From assembly GCA_040766105.1 (NCBI GenBank), contig JAXGRD010000003.1, forward strand, positions 248,001 through 312,000: 64,000 bases of DNA, read 5' to 3'. A model generated the notes under the pieces. It was not told the DNA's origin. It worked only from the letters and a program-made list of their open reading frames with translations, and ran no database searches. The position numbers and the translations under genes are program-made. The first letter of the stretch is position 1, and every line of letters begins with the position of its first letter. Shown here piece by piece: positions 16,950-25,619 of this stretch. Source of the DNA: JAXGRD01 sp040766105 (GTDB lineage: Bacteria > Bacillota > Clostridia > Peptostreptococcales > Anaerovoracaceae).

Positions 16950-17702
16950 TTATGCTTTCAGCATGGAACCCAGGAAATCCTTGAGCCTTTGGGTTTTCGG
17001 ATTATCGAAGATGATCTTGGGATCTCCCTCTTCCGCAATTTTTCCATCATCTATGAAGATGACCTTGTCCGCTACTTCTTTGGCAAATCCCATCTCGTGG
17101 GTGACGATGATCATGGTTGTATGCTCGTCGGCTAACTGCTTGATAACTCTCAAAACCTCCCCGGTTATCTCCGGATCCAAGGAAGATGTGGGCTCATCAA
17201 AACAGAGTATGTCCGGGTTCATTGCAAGAGCTCGTGCAATGGCAACTCTCTGCTGTTGACCGCCGGATAATTCGCAGGGATAATTGTCCGCCTTATCCGC
17301 AAGCCCCACTCGCTTCAGCATATTAAGGGCAGCCGTCTTATTTTCTTTCTGATCCGCTTTATTGAGAAGATTAGGTGCAAGGGTGACATTCTCCAATGCC
17401 GTATATTGAGGAAATAAGTTAAATTGTTGGAACACAAGACCGAAATGAAGTCGATTCTGTCTCAGCTCCGTTTCTGTCATCCGCTTGTTCTCTCCGTCGA
17501 AGATGAGCTTACCCTTGACTTTCATTATCCCTTCTTCTGCTCTTTCCAGGAAATTAATGCATCGCAAGAGAGTTGTCTTTCCACCGCCGGAAGGACCGAT
17601 TATCGCCAGTACCTCCCCTTTATTCAGTTCGAAATCAATACCTTTCAAGACTTCGACGGCTCCAAATGATTTATTGAGATTTTTTACTTCCAATATTGAC
17701 AT
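16950..17702 (-). CDS. Polar amino acid ABC transporter, ATP-binding protein
   Basis: A 250-residue GlnQ/HisP-type ATPase: Walker A IGPSGGGKTTLLR, Q-loop FQQFNLFPQYT, signature LSGGQQQRVAIARALAM, Walker B ILCFDEPTSSLDP and a switch histidine in VTHEM. It powers the permease encoded 9 bp upstream. The substrate class is polar amino acids, by family. Confidence 0.93.
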   Translation of the reverse strand: MSILEVKNLNKSFGAVEVLKGIDFELNKGEVLAIIGPSGGGKTTLLRCINFLERAEEGIMKVKGKLIFDGENKRMTETELRQNRLHFGLVFQQFNLFPQYTALENVTLAPNLLNKADQKENKTAALNMLKRVGLADKADNYPCELSGGQQQRVAIARALAMNPDILCFDEPTSSLDPEITGEVLRVIKQLADEHTTMIIVTHEMGFAKEVADKVIFIDDGKIAEEGDPKIIFDNPKTQRLKDFLGSMLKA

Positions 17703-17711
17703 GCAATCCTC

Positions 17712-18371
17712 CTACTTGAAGTACTCAAACCGTGCTTCAAGTTTGCCGAGCAAAATAGTAAGAACCCCCGTGAAAACCAGATAGTATATGCCCGTGACAA
17801 ACAGCGGCCAAATGATCCCCTCTGATTTTATAAAAGCCTGTCCCATCCAGATGATTTCGTATACTGCAATCACTCTGGCAAGGGATGTATCCTTTACAAG
17901 ATTAATAATTTCATTGGACATGGGCGGGACAATCCTCTTGATCACCTGCAGAAGAATGATGTTGGTAAATATCTGTCTTTTGGTCAATCCCAAAACCTGT
18001 CCGGCCTCATATTGTCCTTGGGAAATGCTCTCTATTCCCCCTCTGTAAATCTCCGAAAAATACGCAGAATAGTTGATAATAAAGGCAACCAAAACAGCAA
18101 CAAACCTTCCGCTGCTTCCCATTCCCCATATATTTTGACCGAAAACAAGTCCCGGACCGTAATAGACGATTATCAGCTGAAGCATAAGAGGCGTTCCTCT
18201 CATGACCCATACAAAGACCTTGGCGATAAGCTTTACAGGCCTGATTTTACTCATGGAACCGAACGCTATGACCATGCCCAGGGGTATGGCTCCAATCAAA
18301 GTCAGAACAAAGAGTTCCAGCGTTTTTCCAAACCCGACAGTCAGCTCGAGGATTACTTCCTGAAACATCAA
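17712..18371 (-). CDS. Polar amino acid ABC transporter, permease
   Basis: A 219-residue HisMQ-family permease with about five transmembrane segments (first GKTLELFVLTLIGAIPLGMVIAF) and the EAA loop EAGQVLGLTKRQIFTNIILLQ. It lies between the binding-protein gene and the ATPase gene in one operon. Confidence 0.92.
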   Translation of the reverse strand: MMFQEVILELTVGFGKTLELFVLTLIGAIPLGMVIAFGSMSKIRPVKLIAKVFVWVMRGTPLMLQLIIVYYGPGLVFGQNIWGMGSSGRFVAVLVAFIINYSAYFSEIYRGGIESISQGQYEAGQVLGLTKRQIFTNIILLQVIKRIVPPMSNEIINLVKDTSLARVIAVYEIIWMGQAFIKSEGIIWPLFVTGIYYLVFTGVLTILLGKLEARFEYFK

Positions 18372-18390
18372 CGATTCTCCTTAACACAGA

Positions 18391-18422
18391 CTTTGGAGAG
18401 CCCCTTTAGAGGCTCTCCAAAG
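18391..18422. promoter_or_regulatory. Intercistronic hairpin between binding protein and permease genes
   Basis: A perfect 12-bp inverted repeat, CTTTGGAGAGCC / GGCTCTCCAAAG, has an 8-nt loop and no T-run. This placement after a solute-binding-protein gene commonly stabilises or attenuates the mRNA so the binding protein is made in excess. Confidence 0.7.
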
Positions 18423-18446
18423 TATCGGTAACAATCTGTTATTACT

Positions 18447-19247
18447 TTACTTTTGCTCAATCAATGACTCCTGTGTCCCATACTTCTCAGCAATCTTCGT
18501 CATGGTGCCATCTTCATACTTGTCTACAAAGAATTGATTTAGCTCGGCCGCAAGGTCGGATCCTTTTCTGAAACCCACCCCGTACTCTTCACTTGTCAAT
18601 TCACATGTGTACTCAAGATTTTCATATGAAGTTCCTTCTCCAATCATCGCTCCCGCCATCAGAAGGTCGATAATAGCCGCTTCTGCGGTTCCTGCTTCTA
18701 TTTCCATGAGAGCTGCCGCCTGGGTCTGTACCTCTGTAGCCTTCCAACCCTCATCCTTTGCAACGGTTGCGCCTGCCGAGCCCGCTTCTACCGCAAAATT
18801 CAAATCCCCACAATCTTCTTTGTTCTGATACTTGTCCGCCACATCAGACTTTACAACAACTACCTGTGCATTCTTGCAGTATGGATTGGACGTCTCCATG
18901 GATTCCATAACCGCGTCTGTCAGCGTCATTCCGTTCCACACACAGTCGATGGTTTTATTTTCAAGCTCCATCTCCTTGGAGTCCCAGTCGATTTCAATAA
19001 ATTCAACTTCGACTCCCAGGGAATCGGCAAAAGCCTCCGACATTTCCGCATCAAAGCCTATCCATTTGCCGTCCTCATCTTTATAATCCATTGGCGCAAA
19101 ATCCGTGATTCCCACAACTAATTTGCCTTTCTCCTTGACGTATTCCAAATCGCTTTCGCTTTCTTCTCCCCCGCCACATCCGGCAAGCATAGTCATCGAG
19201 AATATCATCGTGAACGCCAGTGCGATTGCTATTAATTTTCTTTTCAT
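18447..19247 (-). CDS. Polar amino acid ABC transporter, substrate-binding lipoprotein
   Basis: A 266-residue SBP_bac_3-type protein with a lipobox (MTMLAGCGG). It has family features YVKEKGKLVVGITDFAPMDYKDEDGKWIGFDAEMSEAF (shortened here), VWNGMTLT, and VGFRKGSDLAAELNQFF. The start at 19247 is chosen for its GGAGTAAG site; the upstream in-frame extension lacks one. It captures an amino acid outside the membrane for the downstream permease and ATPase. Confidence 0.92.
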   Translation of the reverse strand: MKRKLIAIALAFTMIFSMTMLAGCGGGEESESDLEYVKEKGKLVVGITDFAPMDYKDEDGKWIGFDAEMSEAFADSLGVEVEFIEIDWDSKEMELENKTIDCVWNGMTLTDAVMESMETSNPYCKNAQVVVVKSDVADKYQNKEDCGDLNFAVEAGSAGATVAKDEGWKATEVQTQAAALMEIEAGTAEAAIIDLLMAGAMIGEGTSYENLEYTCELTSEEYGVGFRKGSDLAAELNQFFVDKYEDGTMTKIAEKYGTQESLIEQK

Positions 19248-19277
19248 CTCTCTTACTCCTCGTATAATATGTTCCAC

Positions 19278-19306
19278 GGACATATTTCTTTTCATTAAAT
19301 ATGTCC
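19278..19306. promoter_or_regulatory. Inverted repeat in the ABC operon leader, probable operator
   Basis: The perfect 10-bp arms GGACATATTT / AAATATGTCC with a 9-bp spacer lie 30-60 bp upstream of the binding-protein start. It overlaps the likely promoter region (TTGAAT/TTGGAC and AT-rich -10 candidates) and may be a repressor site or a leader hairpin. Confidence 0.6.
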
Positions 19307-19598
19307 AACGATAACTTATTCAATATTGGATATCCTGATGGTAAAATGTCTCTAGCAGACAATTTACAAAGGTACGTCTTGCTCCTCCTTACAGCACATT
19401 TTGTGACTGCTTAAAAAGCTTTACGCCTGACATTGATTTCTATTCTGCTTACACAGATGTTTCATCCTTCGGGGGAGACCTTCCAGCAATATGTCTCCGG
19501 AAGTGAATGCTAATTATGCGAGGTTTCAGTCAGAATCAATGCTCAGGATAATCCTTTGTTGATGTCTCCATCCTTACCCGGAAAGGAGGTGATTTTGG
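19307..19598. other. Non-coding stretch: ABC promoter upstream part and IS110 left end
   Basis: No credible gene is present. The right part (from about 19430) must contain the non-coding left end of the IS110 element, including the hairpin at 19466-19503. The exact insertion boundary is not visible because IS110 ends lack inverted repeats and obvious target duplications. Confidence 0.5.
19466..19503 (+). ncRNA. Candidate bridge-RNA stem-loop of the IS110 element
   Basis: CTTCGGGGGAGAC pairs with GTCTCCGGAAG (one bulge) around a 13-nt loop, about 95 bp before the transposase start. IS110-group elements encode a structured bridge RNA in the left non-coding end that guides target and donor choice. 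The assignment here rests on position and folding only. Confidence 0.4.
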
Positions 19599-20879
19599 AT
19601 GAAGAACTTAAATGTTCTTTCTACTCTGTTTGTTGGTATTGACGTGAGTTCCAAGACCAACGTTTGCACGGGCATGGATTTCAACGCCAATGTTTTGTTT
19701 GAGCTGAATGTTCCTAACAATCAGGTTGGTGCAGATACACTTAAAAGCAAATTGCTTGAGCTGATTCAAAAGCATCATTTTGAATCAACAGTTGTCGCCT
19801 TGGAATCCACTTCTTTTTATGGACTGCATATATCCAACTTTCTATCTTCCAATGAAGAGCTGCTCCCTCACCGTGTGTATGTTCATCCCTTAAACCCTAA
19901 GGTGATCAGCAACTATAGAAAGTCCTTCATCGGTCTTGGAAAAACGGATCCTATTGACGCATACATCATCGCAGACTTTGCAAGAGTTGGTCGTCTTACC
20001 ACAGAACCCTGGAAGGGTCCTCAATATCTTGCTCTGCAAAGACTTACCAGACATCGGTTGCATCTTGTAGAGTGTATGACACGCGAGAAAACATATATGG
20101 TTTCTAATATCTTTCTCAAGTTCTCCGAACTTGCTGTTCTAAAAGATGTTAATCACCCGTTTTCAAGCAATCACACCGCAACTGCAGAAGCTATTCTTAC
20201 GGAAATGCTTAGCCTTGAAGATCTCTCCAATCTTTCTTCTGAAGAATTGATTGACTTCGTCTGCAAACATAGCAAAAATCGTTTTGACGATCCTGCCAAG
20301 GTTTGCAAATTGCTCCAAAAGGCTGCTCGAGACTCCTATCGCTTGGACAAGACTCTTTATGAACCGCTTACGATTTCCATTGCTTCTTCCTACAATTGCA
20401 TTAGTGCATATGAGCAAGAAATCAAAACAATCAACAAGGCAATCGAGAAGACCTTAAAGGGTCTGTCTCCGGATGCATTTACAGTGTTGCAATCCATCCC
20501 CGGTATCGGCCCCGTATTTGCTTCCGGCATACTCGCAGAAATTGGCGATATACATGCCTTCCATTCAGCGGACGCATTGGCAAAATATGCGGGCATCTAC
20601 TGGAACAGAAACCAATCCGGCGATTATGAAGCAGACGATACGCACATGTCGAAAGCCGGAAACAAGTATCTGCGATATTATCTGATTGAAGCAACCGACA
20701 GTATTAGACGACACGAGCCTACCTTTGCAGCTTACTACCGAAAGAAGTTTGATGAATCAAAGACGCATCAGCACAAAAGAGCACTCGCACTCACGTCTCG
20801 TAAGACGATTCGGCTGATTTACGGTTTGCTGGACCGGAATCAGCTTTACTCTGCAAACAGAGTATCTGTAACTTCATAA
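19599..20879 (+). mobile_element. IS110-family transposase (intact)
   Basis: A 426-residue DEDD recombinase. The N-terminal RuvC-like domain begins FVGIDVSSKTNVCTGMDF and carries later acidic residues (VVALESTSFYG; GKTDPIDAYIIADFAR). The C-terminal transposase_20 domain has LQSIPGIGPVFASGILAEIGD and FHSADALAKYAGIYWNRNQSG with the catalytic serine region. A strong AAAGGAGGTGA site precedes the ATG at 19599. The gene is full length. It lies between the promoter side of the amino acid ABC operon and the end of the SDR operon, so it disrupts no gene. Confidence 0.92.
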
Positions 20880-20921
20880 TTTCCTTTCCAAATTTTGAAG
20901 TGTTTTTCAAAGTTCAGTTTT

Positions 20922-20945
20922 GCGTGCGATGAAACACGCTTTTTA
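20922..20945 (+). terminator. Terminator after the IS110 transposase
   Basis: A GCGTG-CGATGAAA-CACGC stem is followed by TTTTTATTT. Confidence 0.65.
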
Positions 20946-21202
20946 TTTACAATCAATAGCAAAGTTACTATTGACTATTTACCAGATTGCTTTTTCCAAC
21001 TGCTGATTAACCCTCAACACTAACAACATGATGTTATTCTACACGGAAGAGACTTGCAATGTCAATGGATGTCGGTTGTTTCGCTTCATACATTTTGAAA
21101 TAATTTTGTATACCTCTCTTAGCGGGAGAAGACCAACAATAGCAAAGGCCCCATGCTCCATAAAGGAAGATGAGGCCCTACAATTAAACTGTTCTTACTG
21201 TT
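20946..21202. other. Intergenic DNA between IS110 and the SDR operon
   Basis: I see no gene. A weak hairpin (AGGCCCCAT...ATGAGGCCCT, 21148-21181) lies downstream of the SDR operon on the minus strand and may help termination, but it lacks a clear T-run. The IS110 right end is somewhere in the first part. Confidence 0.4.
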
Positions 21203-21961
21203 TTAGAAAAACACTGCTCCCCCGTTGGGGCTGACGAACTGTCCGCAGAAAAAGTTTCCGTCATCCGATGCCAGGAGAAGTGCCGTCGCTGCCATTTCCT
21301 CAACTGTCCCCAGTCGCTTCAAGGGGATGTCCTTTTCCTTCTCAATCCATTCAGGCTCCATATCCGCCAAGATCATGTCTGTTTCAATGGGTCCCGGCGC
21401 CAAAATATTCACAAGAATGTCAGGAGCAAGCTCCAAAGCAAGGCACATGGTAAAGGAGTTCACCGCTCCCTTGGCTGCCGCATAGTGAGCATACTTCTCT
21501 CTGCCTTTCTTGGACAGCTCAGAAGAGGTATTGATTATTTTCCCCACCGGATTCCCTTCTCCTGTGGCTATGAGGGGAATGAAATATTTGGAGTTGAGGA
21601 AGATACCCCGAAGGTCAGTGTTGATAACCCGATCCCACTCCGATGAATCCATTTCCGCTACTGTGACTTCCAAGCCAATGGTGCCCGCATTGTTAAAAAG
21701 AATATTGATATGACCATAGGCATCCTTTACTTCCTCAGCCATCCGCTTTACATCTTCTTCGTTGCCGGCATCTGCCTGTATGGCCAAGCACTTCACGCCA
21801 AAGGCTTCTATTTCTGCCTTGGTCTTCTCCGCAGCCTCTTTATTTTTATGATAGGAAAAGGCAATATCGGCGCCCTCTTCCGCAAACTTCATTGCCACGC
21901 CCTTTCCGATTCCTCGGCTACCGCCGGTAATGACGGCAACTCGGTTTTCCAATTTTTTCAT
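21203..21961 (-). CDS. Short-chain dehydrogenase/reductase (last gene of sigma-54 operon)
   Basis: A 252-residue classical SDR with nucleotide motif TGGSRGIGKG, NNAG at LFNNAGT, catalytic Ser/Tyr/Lys in NTSSELSKKGREKYAHYAAAKGA, and a C-terminal FCGQFVSPNGGA. The start at 21961 is set by an AAAGGAAG site. It is 37 bp downstream of the previous SDR. It oxidises or reduces an alcohol/ketone of an unknown pathway intermediate; the FabG-like fold alone does not tell the substrate. Confidence 0.85.
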   Translation of the reverse strand: MKKLENRVAVITGGSRGIGKGVAMKFAEEGADIAFSYHKNKEAAEKTKAEIEAFGVKCLAIQADAGNEEDVKRMAEEVKDAYGHINILFNNAGTIGLEVTVAEMDSSEWDRVINTDLRGIFLNSKYFIPLIATGEGNPVGKIINTSSELSKKGREKYAHYAAAKGAVNSFTMCLALELAPDILVNILAPGPIETDMILADMEPEWIEKEKDIPLKRLGTVEEMAATALLLASDDGNFFCGQFVSPNGGAVFF

Positions 21962-21998
21962 ATCTTTCTTCCTTTCTGTTTTGCGAACCGCCAGTTTA

Positions 21999-22778
21999 TC
22001 ATACATAATAGGGTGTCGTCCTATACTCGCCACCGCTCACCTGAATATGCCTTCCACTCAAAGCTTTTCCGCCTAAGTCCGTCGCCATGAAGAGTGCCAT
22101 TTCGGCAATTTCGGAGGGATCCCCGACTCTTCCCATAGCAATCTCCCCCGCATACATTTCGCAAACTTCTTCGTAGGAGATCCCCAAATCTTCCGCATCC
22201 ACATTGAGCTGGGGCGTTCTGATCACACCGGGAACGATGATGCCTACCGTAATATTATCGTCCGCATACTGCCTGGAAAGATACTGTCCCAAGGTAAGGA
22301 GGCCTGACTTGGAGGCCCCATACCCGGTAGCATTCTTCCAGCCGATGGTACCGAAGAAGGAGCTGACGATAATAATCTTCCCTCCGCCGCCGGCCTTCAT
22401 CACCTTCACAGCCTCTTGCAGACAAGCAATATGACCCGTCAAGTTAATGTGTACCTGTGCCCACCAATCCTTGGAGCCTTGCTCCAAGAAAGGTTTCATG
22501 CTCATTCCCGCTGCATTGGCTACCAAGACATCGATTCTTCCATATTTGTCAGCGGTTTCTTTAATGATCTCTTTTGCTCTTTTCGTATCGGAAATATCAC
22601 CCATGGCTTGATCGGCACCGGTGCGATCCAATATCTTTTGCACCTTGTCATTGAGCTTCCGGCCATTGAGGATGACCTTTGCACCTTCTTGGGAAAAGCC
22701 ATCTACGACCGCTTCCCCAATGCCCTGGGTACCACCCGTAATCAAGACGACCTTGTCCTTTATTTCTTCATACTTCAT
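21999..22778 (-). CDS. Short-chain dehydrogenase/reductase
   Basis: A 259-residue classical SDR: TGGTQGIGEA near the N-terminus, VANAAG, and the catalytic tetrad region IIVSSFFGTIGWKNATGYGASKSG with Ser, Tyr and Lys. It overlaps the upstream degenerate SDR gene by 4 bp, showing tight coupling in the ureohydrolase/creatininase operon. Confidence 0.85.
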   Translation of the reverse strand: MKYEEIKDKVVLITGGTQGIGEAVVDGFSQEGAKVILNGRKLNDKVQKILDRTGADQAMGDISDTKRAKEIIKETADKYGRIDVLVANAAGMSMKPFLEQGSKDWWAQVHINLTGHIACLQEAVKVMKAGGGGKIIIVSSFFGTIGWKNATGYGASKSGLLTLGQYLSRQYADDNITVGIIVPGVIRTPQLNVDAEDLGISYEEVCEMYAGEIAMGRVGDPSEIAEMALFMATDLGGKALSGRHIQVSGGEYRTTPYYV

Positions 22779-23410
22779 TTATGGACACCACCTTTCTCTC
22801 CCGTTACAGACACCACTTGCGCCGACGTATAGGCGTCCTTATCAGCAAGATAGTAAACCATGGCCGCTATGGCTTCTCTATCAAAGGGAAGGCTGGGTGA
22901 TATTGCATTGACCGTAACATTTTCCGGTGCAACCTCAGTTCCAAAGCTCTTTGCAAAGCCGTGTATTGTCCCGGCAGCAGCCGCATTCATAACGCAATCC
23001 TCACCGGCCTCTTTGTAGTCCGGAGACAGAAGCATCATCTTTCCCTGCTTCCTTTCCACCATGTAGGGTGCTACCGCCCTGCATACATTGGTGGTCCCCC
23101 CTAGCCACACATTCAATAGGTCACTCCACTCTTCTATGGCAGTCGCTTCAAAACCCTCGCTCACTTCTGTGCCCGCCGCCGTAAAAAGTGCATCTAGTTT
23201 GCATACATCCTTTTCAATTCGATCCACTTCACTCTTTACGGCATCTTCGTCCGTCACATCACAGTGGAAATAGTAATCCGGTCCGCTTCCGGAAGGCGCT
23301 TCAATGTCGAATCCTACCACCTGCCAACCTGCATCCTGAAAGAAGCGTACAACTTCTCCTCCCAAGTTTCCGGAAGACCCTGTTACCAGTATCGTTTTCT
23401 TATCCTTCAT
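22775..23410 (-). CDS. SDR-fold protein lacking the catalytic Tyr-Lys
   Basis: A 211-residue protein with an SDR nucleotide loop (LVTGSSGNLGGEVV) and an Asp after beta-3 (HCDVTDED), so it probably binds NAD(P). Where active SDRs have YxxxK it reads MNAAAAGTIHGFAKSFG, without the Tyr and Lys at the catalytic spacing, and it is about 40 residues shorter than usual. It overlaps the permease gene by 11 bp and the next SDR by 4 bp. It may be a non-catalytic subunit or a protein using other chemistry. Confidence 0.75.
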   Translation of the reverse strand: MKDKKTILVTGSSGNLGGEVVRFFQDAGWQVVGFDIEAPSGSGPDYYFHCDVTDEDAVKSEVDRIEKDVCKLDALFTAAGTEVSEGFEATAIEEWSDLLNVWLGGTTNVCRAVAPYMVERKQGKMMLLSPDYKEAGEDCVMNAAAAGTIHGFAKSFGTEVAPENVTVNAISPSLPFDREAIAAMVYYLADKDAYTSAQVVSVTGEKGGVHK

Positions 23411-24851
23411 TTTTCTTTTCCTCCCTCTTATCTCTCGGTCTGATATAGGCGAAGTAGTAGATGAGAGCTATAACCAGCAGACCGCCGACAATCGTAATAT
23501 CTCTTGGAGTCTGGGATGCAAGGGCAACCACCAAGAAGCAGATAACAATAATGGAAGGCAAGGGGAACAATGGCATTTTGAAAGGTCTTGTAATGTTCTT
23601 GTCCCTTCTTCTGCTGTTAATGGAGCCGATGGCTATGAGAAGATAAACCGTCGCTGCAGCCATTCCTCCAAAGGTAATCAATGTAACAATGTCAGATGCG
23701 AATACCAGTACACCGTCAACAACTGCAATCAGAATTGTAGCAGCCCATGGAATCTTTGCCTTTTCAGAAACCTTTGTCAACACTTCGTTCATCTTTCTTG
23801 GCCATATACCATCTCGAGCACCGGTGTACAGCACTCTTGCCATATAGTTCATAATGACCACAAGACAACCAAAGGAAGAAATGATAATCCCCACGTTGAT
23901 GATCATGGCTCCTGTAGCACCCATGTAGGATTCCGCCGTGTAAAGCAAAGGAGATGCATTATTGAGGAAATCCAAGGTATTTGGAGCTGCTATCATGGAC
24001 ATAATCAGCACCAGCACAATGATAAATGCCGTTGACGCTGCGGAAATAAACGCCGCCTTACCCACATTTCTGCAGGAACCCTTGGTCTCTTCCGAGAATC
24101 CCAAGGATGCAGGATATCCGTCAATGGCCGCACAGAGGATTCCAACGCCCATGAGAACCGCTCCCGTAGTTGCCGGAGAGAGTCCGCCGTTTCCATCCAA
24201 CATTTCCGGTTGGAAAACAACGTCCATCAAACTTCTCTGCGGGTTGGCAAAACATATATATAGGAAGACCAAGATGACAATCATTTGAAGCAAGAGAAAG
24301 ACCTTTGCCACCCGGTTGTTTGTCACAATGCTGTTCAACCCGATGAGCAACGCCACCACAAGGGTAATGGCAGATAGCACGCTGGTTGCAAACGCACCTT
24401 GGGGAAGTTGCGGGAAGAGAATCTGCAGATACTGCGCAACACCCATTGCAATGGAAGGTGGATAAATGAATGCCTGAATCATAAAGGTAAATACTGTGAT
24501 GAATACCAAGGGCTTTGGCAGAACATAGTTGATAATGGAGTAGAGTCCTCCGGATACAGGGTACATGGACCCCAACTCTGCAATGATGAAGCCGATGAAA
24601 ATAACGTTGATACCCTGCAACAGTGCTGCCGGTGCCGTGGCTGTTCCCACAGTGGCAAATGCGGCCAAGGCATATACAAAGGCTGCCATTACGGGAGATA
24701 CATTGGATAATGCCATTACTACATTGTCAAATACGGATAGATTTCTATCCAGTTCCTGCTTGTATCCCAGTTGCTCCAATCGGCGCTGCGCACCGTAGTC
24801 CCGGTCATCGATGAAAGCAATGTCCTCGTTGTACTTCTTTTCGTTGTTCAT
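23400..24851 (-). CDS. APC-family amino acid permease
   Basis: A 483-residue transporter with about 12 transmembrane segments. The first helix motif is VVMALSNVSPVMAAFVYALAA and the middle contains GVGILCAAIDGYPASLGFSEETKG. The cytosolic N-terminus is charged. It most likely imports the substrate consumed by the neighbouring ureohydrolase and creatininase-like enzymes, such as a guanidino compound or amino acid, but specificity is not readable. An AAGGAGGAAGG site precedes the ATG. Confidence 0.85.
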   Translation of the reverse strand: MNNEKKYNEDIAFIDDRDYGAQRRLEQLGYKQELDRNLSVFDNVVMALSNVSPVMAAFVYALAAFATVGTATAPAALLQGINVIFIGFIIAELGSMYPVSGGLYSIINYVLPKPLVFITVFTFMIQAFIYPPSIAMGVAQYLQILFPQLPQGAFATSVLSAITLVVALLIGLNSIVTNNRVAKVFLLLQMIVILVFLYICFANPQRSLMDVVFQPEMLDGNGGLSPATTGAVLMGVGILCAAIDGYPASLGFSEETKGSCRNVGKAAFISAASTAFIIVLVLIMSMIAAPNTLDFLNNASPLLYTAESYMGATGAMIINVGIIISSFGCLVVIMNYMARVLYTGARDGIWPRKMNEVLTKVSEKAKIPWAATILIAVVDGVLVFASDIVTLITFGGMAAATVYLLIAIGSINSRRRDKNITRPFKMPLFPLPSIIVICFLVVALASQTPRDITIVGGLLVIALIYYFAYIRPRDKREEKKNEG

Positions 24852-24866
24852 GACCTTCCTCCTTCC

Positions 24867-25619
24867 TTACAGTTCCATACGATCCTTCAGGATCTTCACA
24901 TAGTTATCTCTAATATTTTCGCATAGCCATTTCCCCTTCTCAGGCGAACTGGATCTGGCCGTTGCAAGGAGTCCGGTTTCGGGAACCTTGCACTTGGATG
25001 CCGGATATATGGCATATCCCAACTCCTCCTCCACTCCATCTTCCACAAACTTTTCCATATGAACCAAGTCCGGTCTGAAGTATTGCGTCATAGATGTTTC
25101 CGCAATGGCCGCATGCTCCAATGCCCATCCGGGGAACTCTACTTCGTCGAACACCTTATCCATGACATCATCGGATACCTGGTCCCACCAGCTGCTTTCA
25201 ATAAAAGTTACATCTGGATATTTTCTGCTGAGAAGATCTATGGCTTCGATGATAAAGGCTTCATTTTCATAGTGGCCGTTTAGAACAAATAACTTCTTTA
25301 CACCGTCAAAAATAAATTCCTCCAGCACGTCACTGACCAAGTTAATTAGGGTCGTACCGTTTAGGTCGATGGTTCCCGGAAACAAAGGACCGCCTCCCGA
25401 GAGAGGTGCAGACTTATAGCCGTAGTTAATGGTGGGGGCTACAATTCCGTCAATCTCCTCGGCAATCATCTTTGCCAAACCGGTGGATAATATCGCATCT
25501 ACTGACAGCGGCAACATAGGACCGTGCTGCTCCGTAGAACCCACCGGCAATATGACCACCGCATTTTCTTTTTTCTCTTTAAAGTCCTGCCAGGACATTT
25601 CCTGCATCATCACACTCAT
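24867..25619 (-). CDS. Creatininase-family amidohydrolase
   Basis: A 250-residue metal-dependent hydrolase. Metal ligands of the family are visible: Glu and His in VGSTEQHGPMLPL, Asp in LSVDAIL, and His/Glu in LNGHYENEAF. A further motif is HAAIAETSMTQYFRPDLV. The family includes creatinine amidohydrolase, FAPy deformylase and cyclitol-lactone hydrolases. Overlap by 4 bp with the ureohydrolase gene suggests consecutive hydrolytic steps on one nitrogen-rich substrate; true creatininase activity is only one option. Confidence 0.8.
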   Translation of the reverse strand: MSVMMQEMSWQDFKEKKENAVVILPVGSTEQHGPMLPLSVDAILSTGLAKMIAEEIDGIVAPTINYGYKSAPLSGGGPLFPGTIDLNGTTLINLVSDVLEEFIFDGVKKLFVLNGHYENEAFIIEAIDLLSRKYPDVTFIESSWWDQVSDDVMDKVFDEVEFPGWALEHAAIAETSMTQYFRPDLVHMEKFVEDGVEEELGYAIYPASKCKVPETGLLATARSSSPEKGKWLCENIRDNYVKILKDRMEL

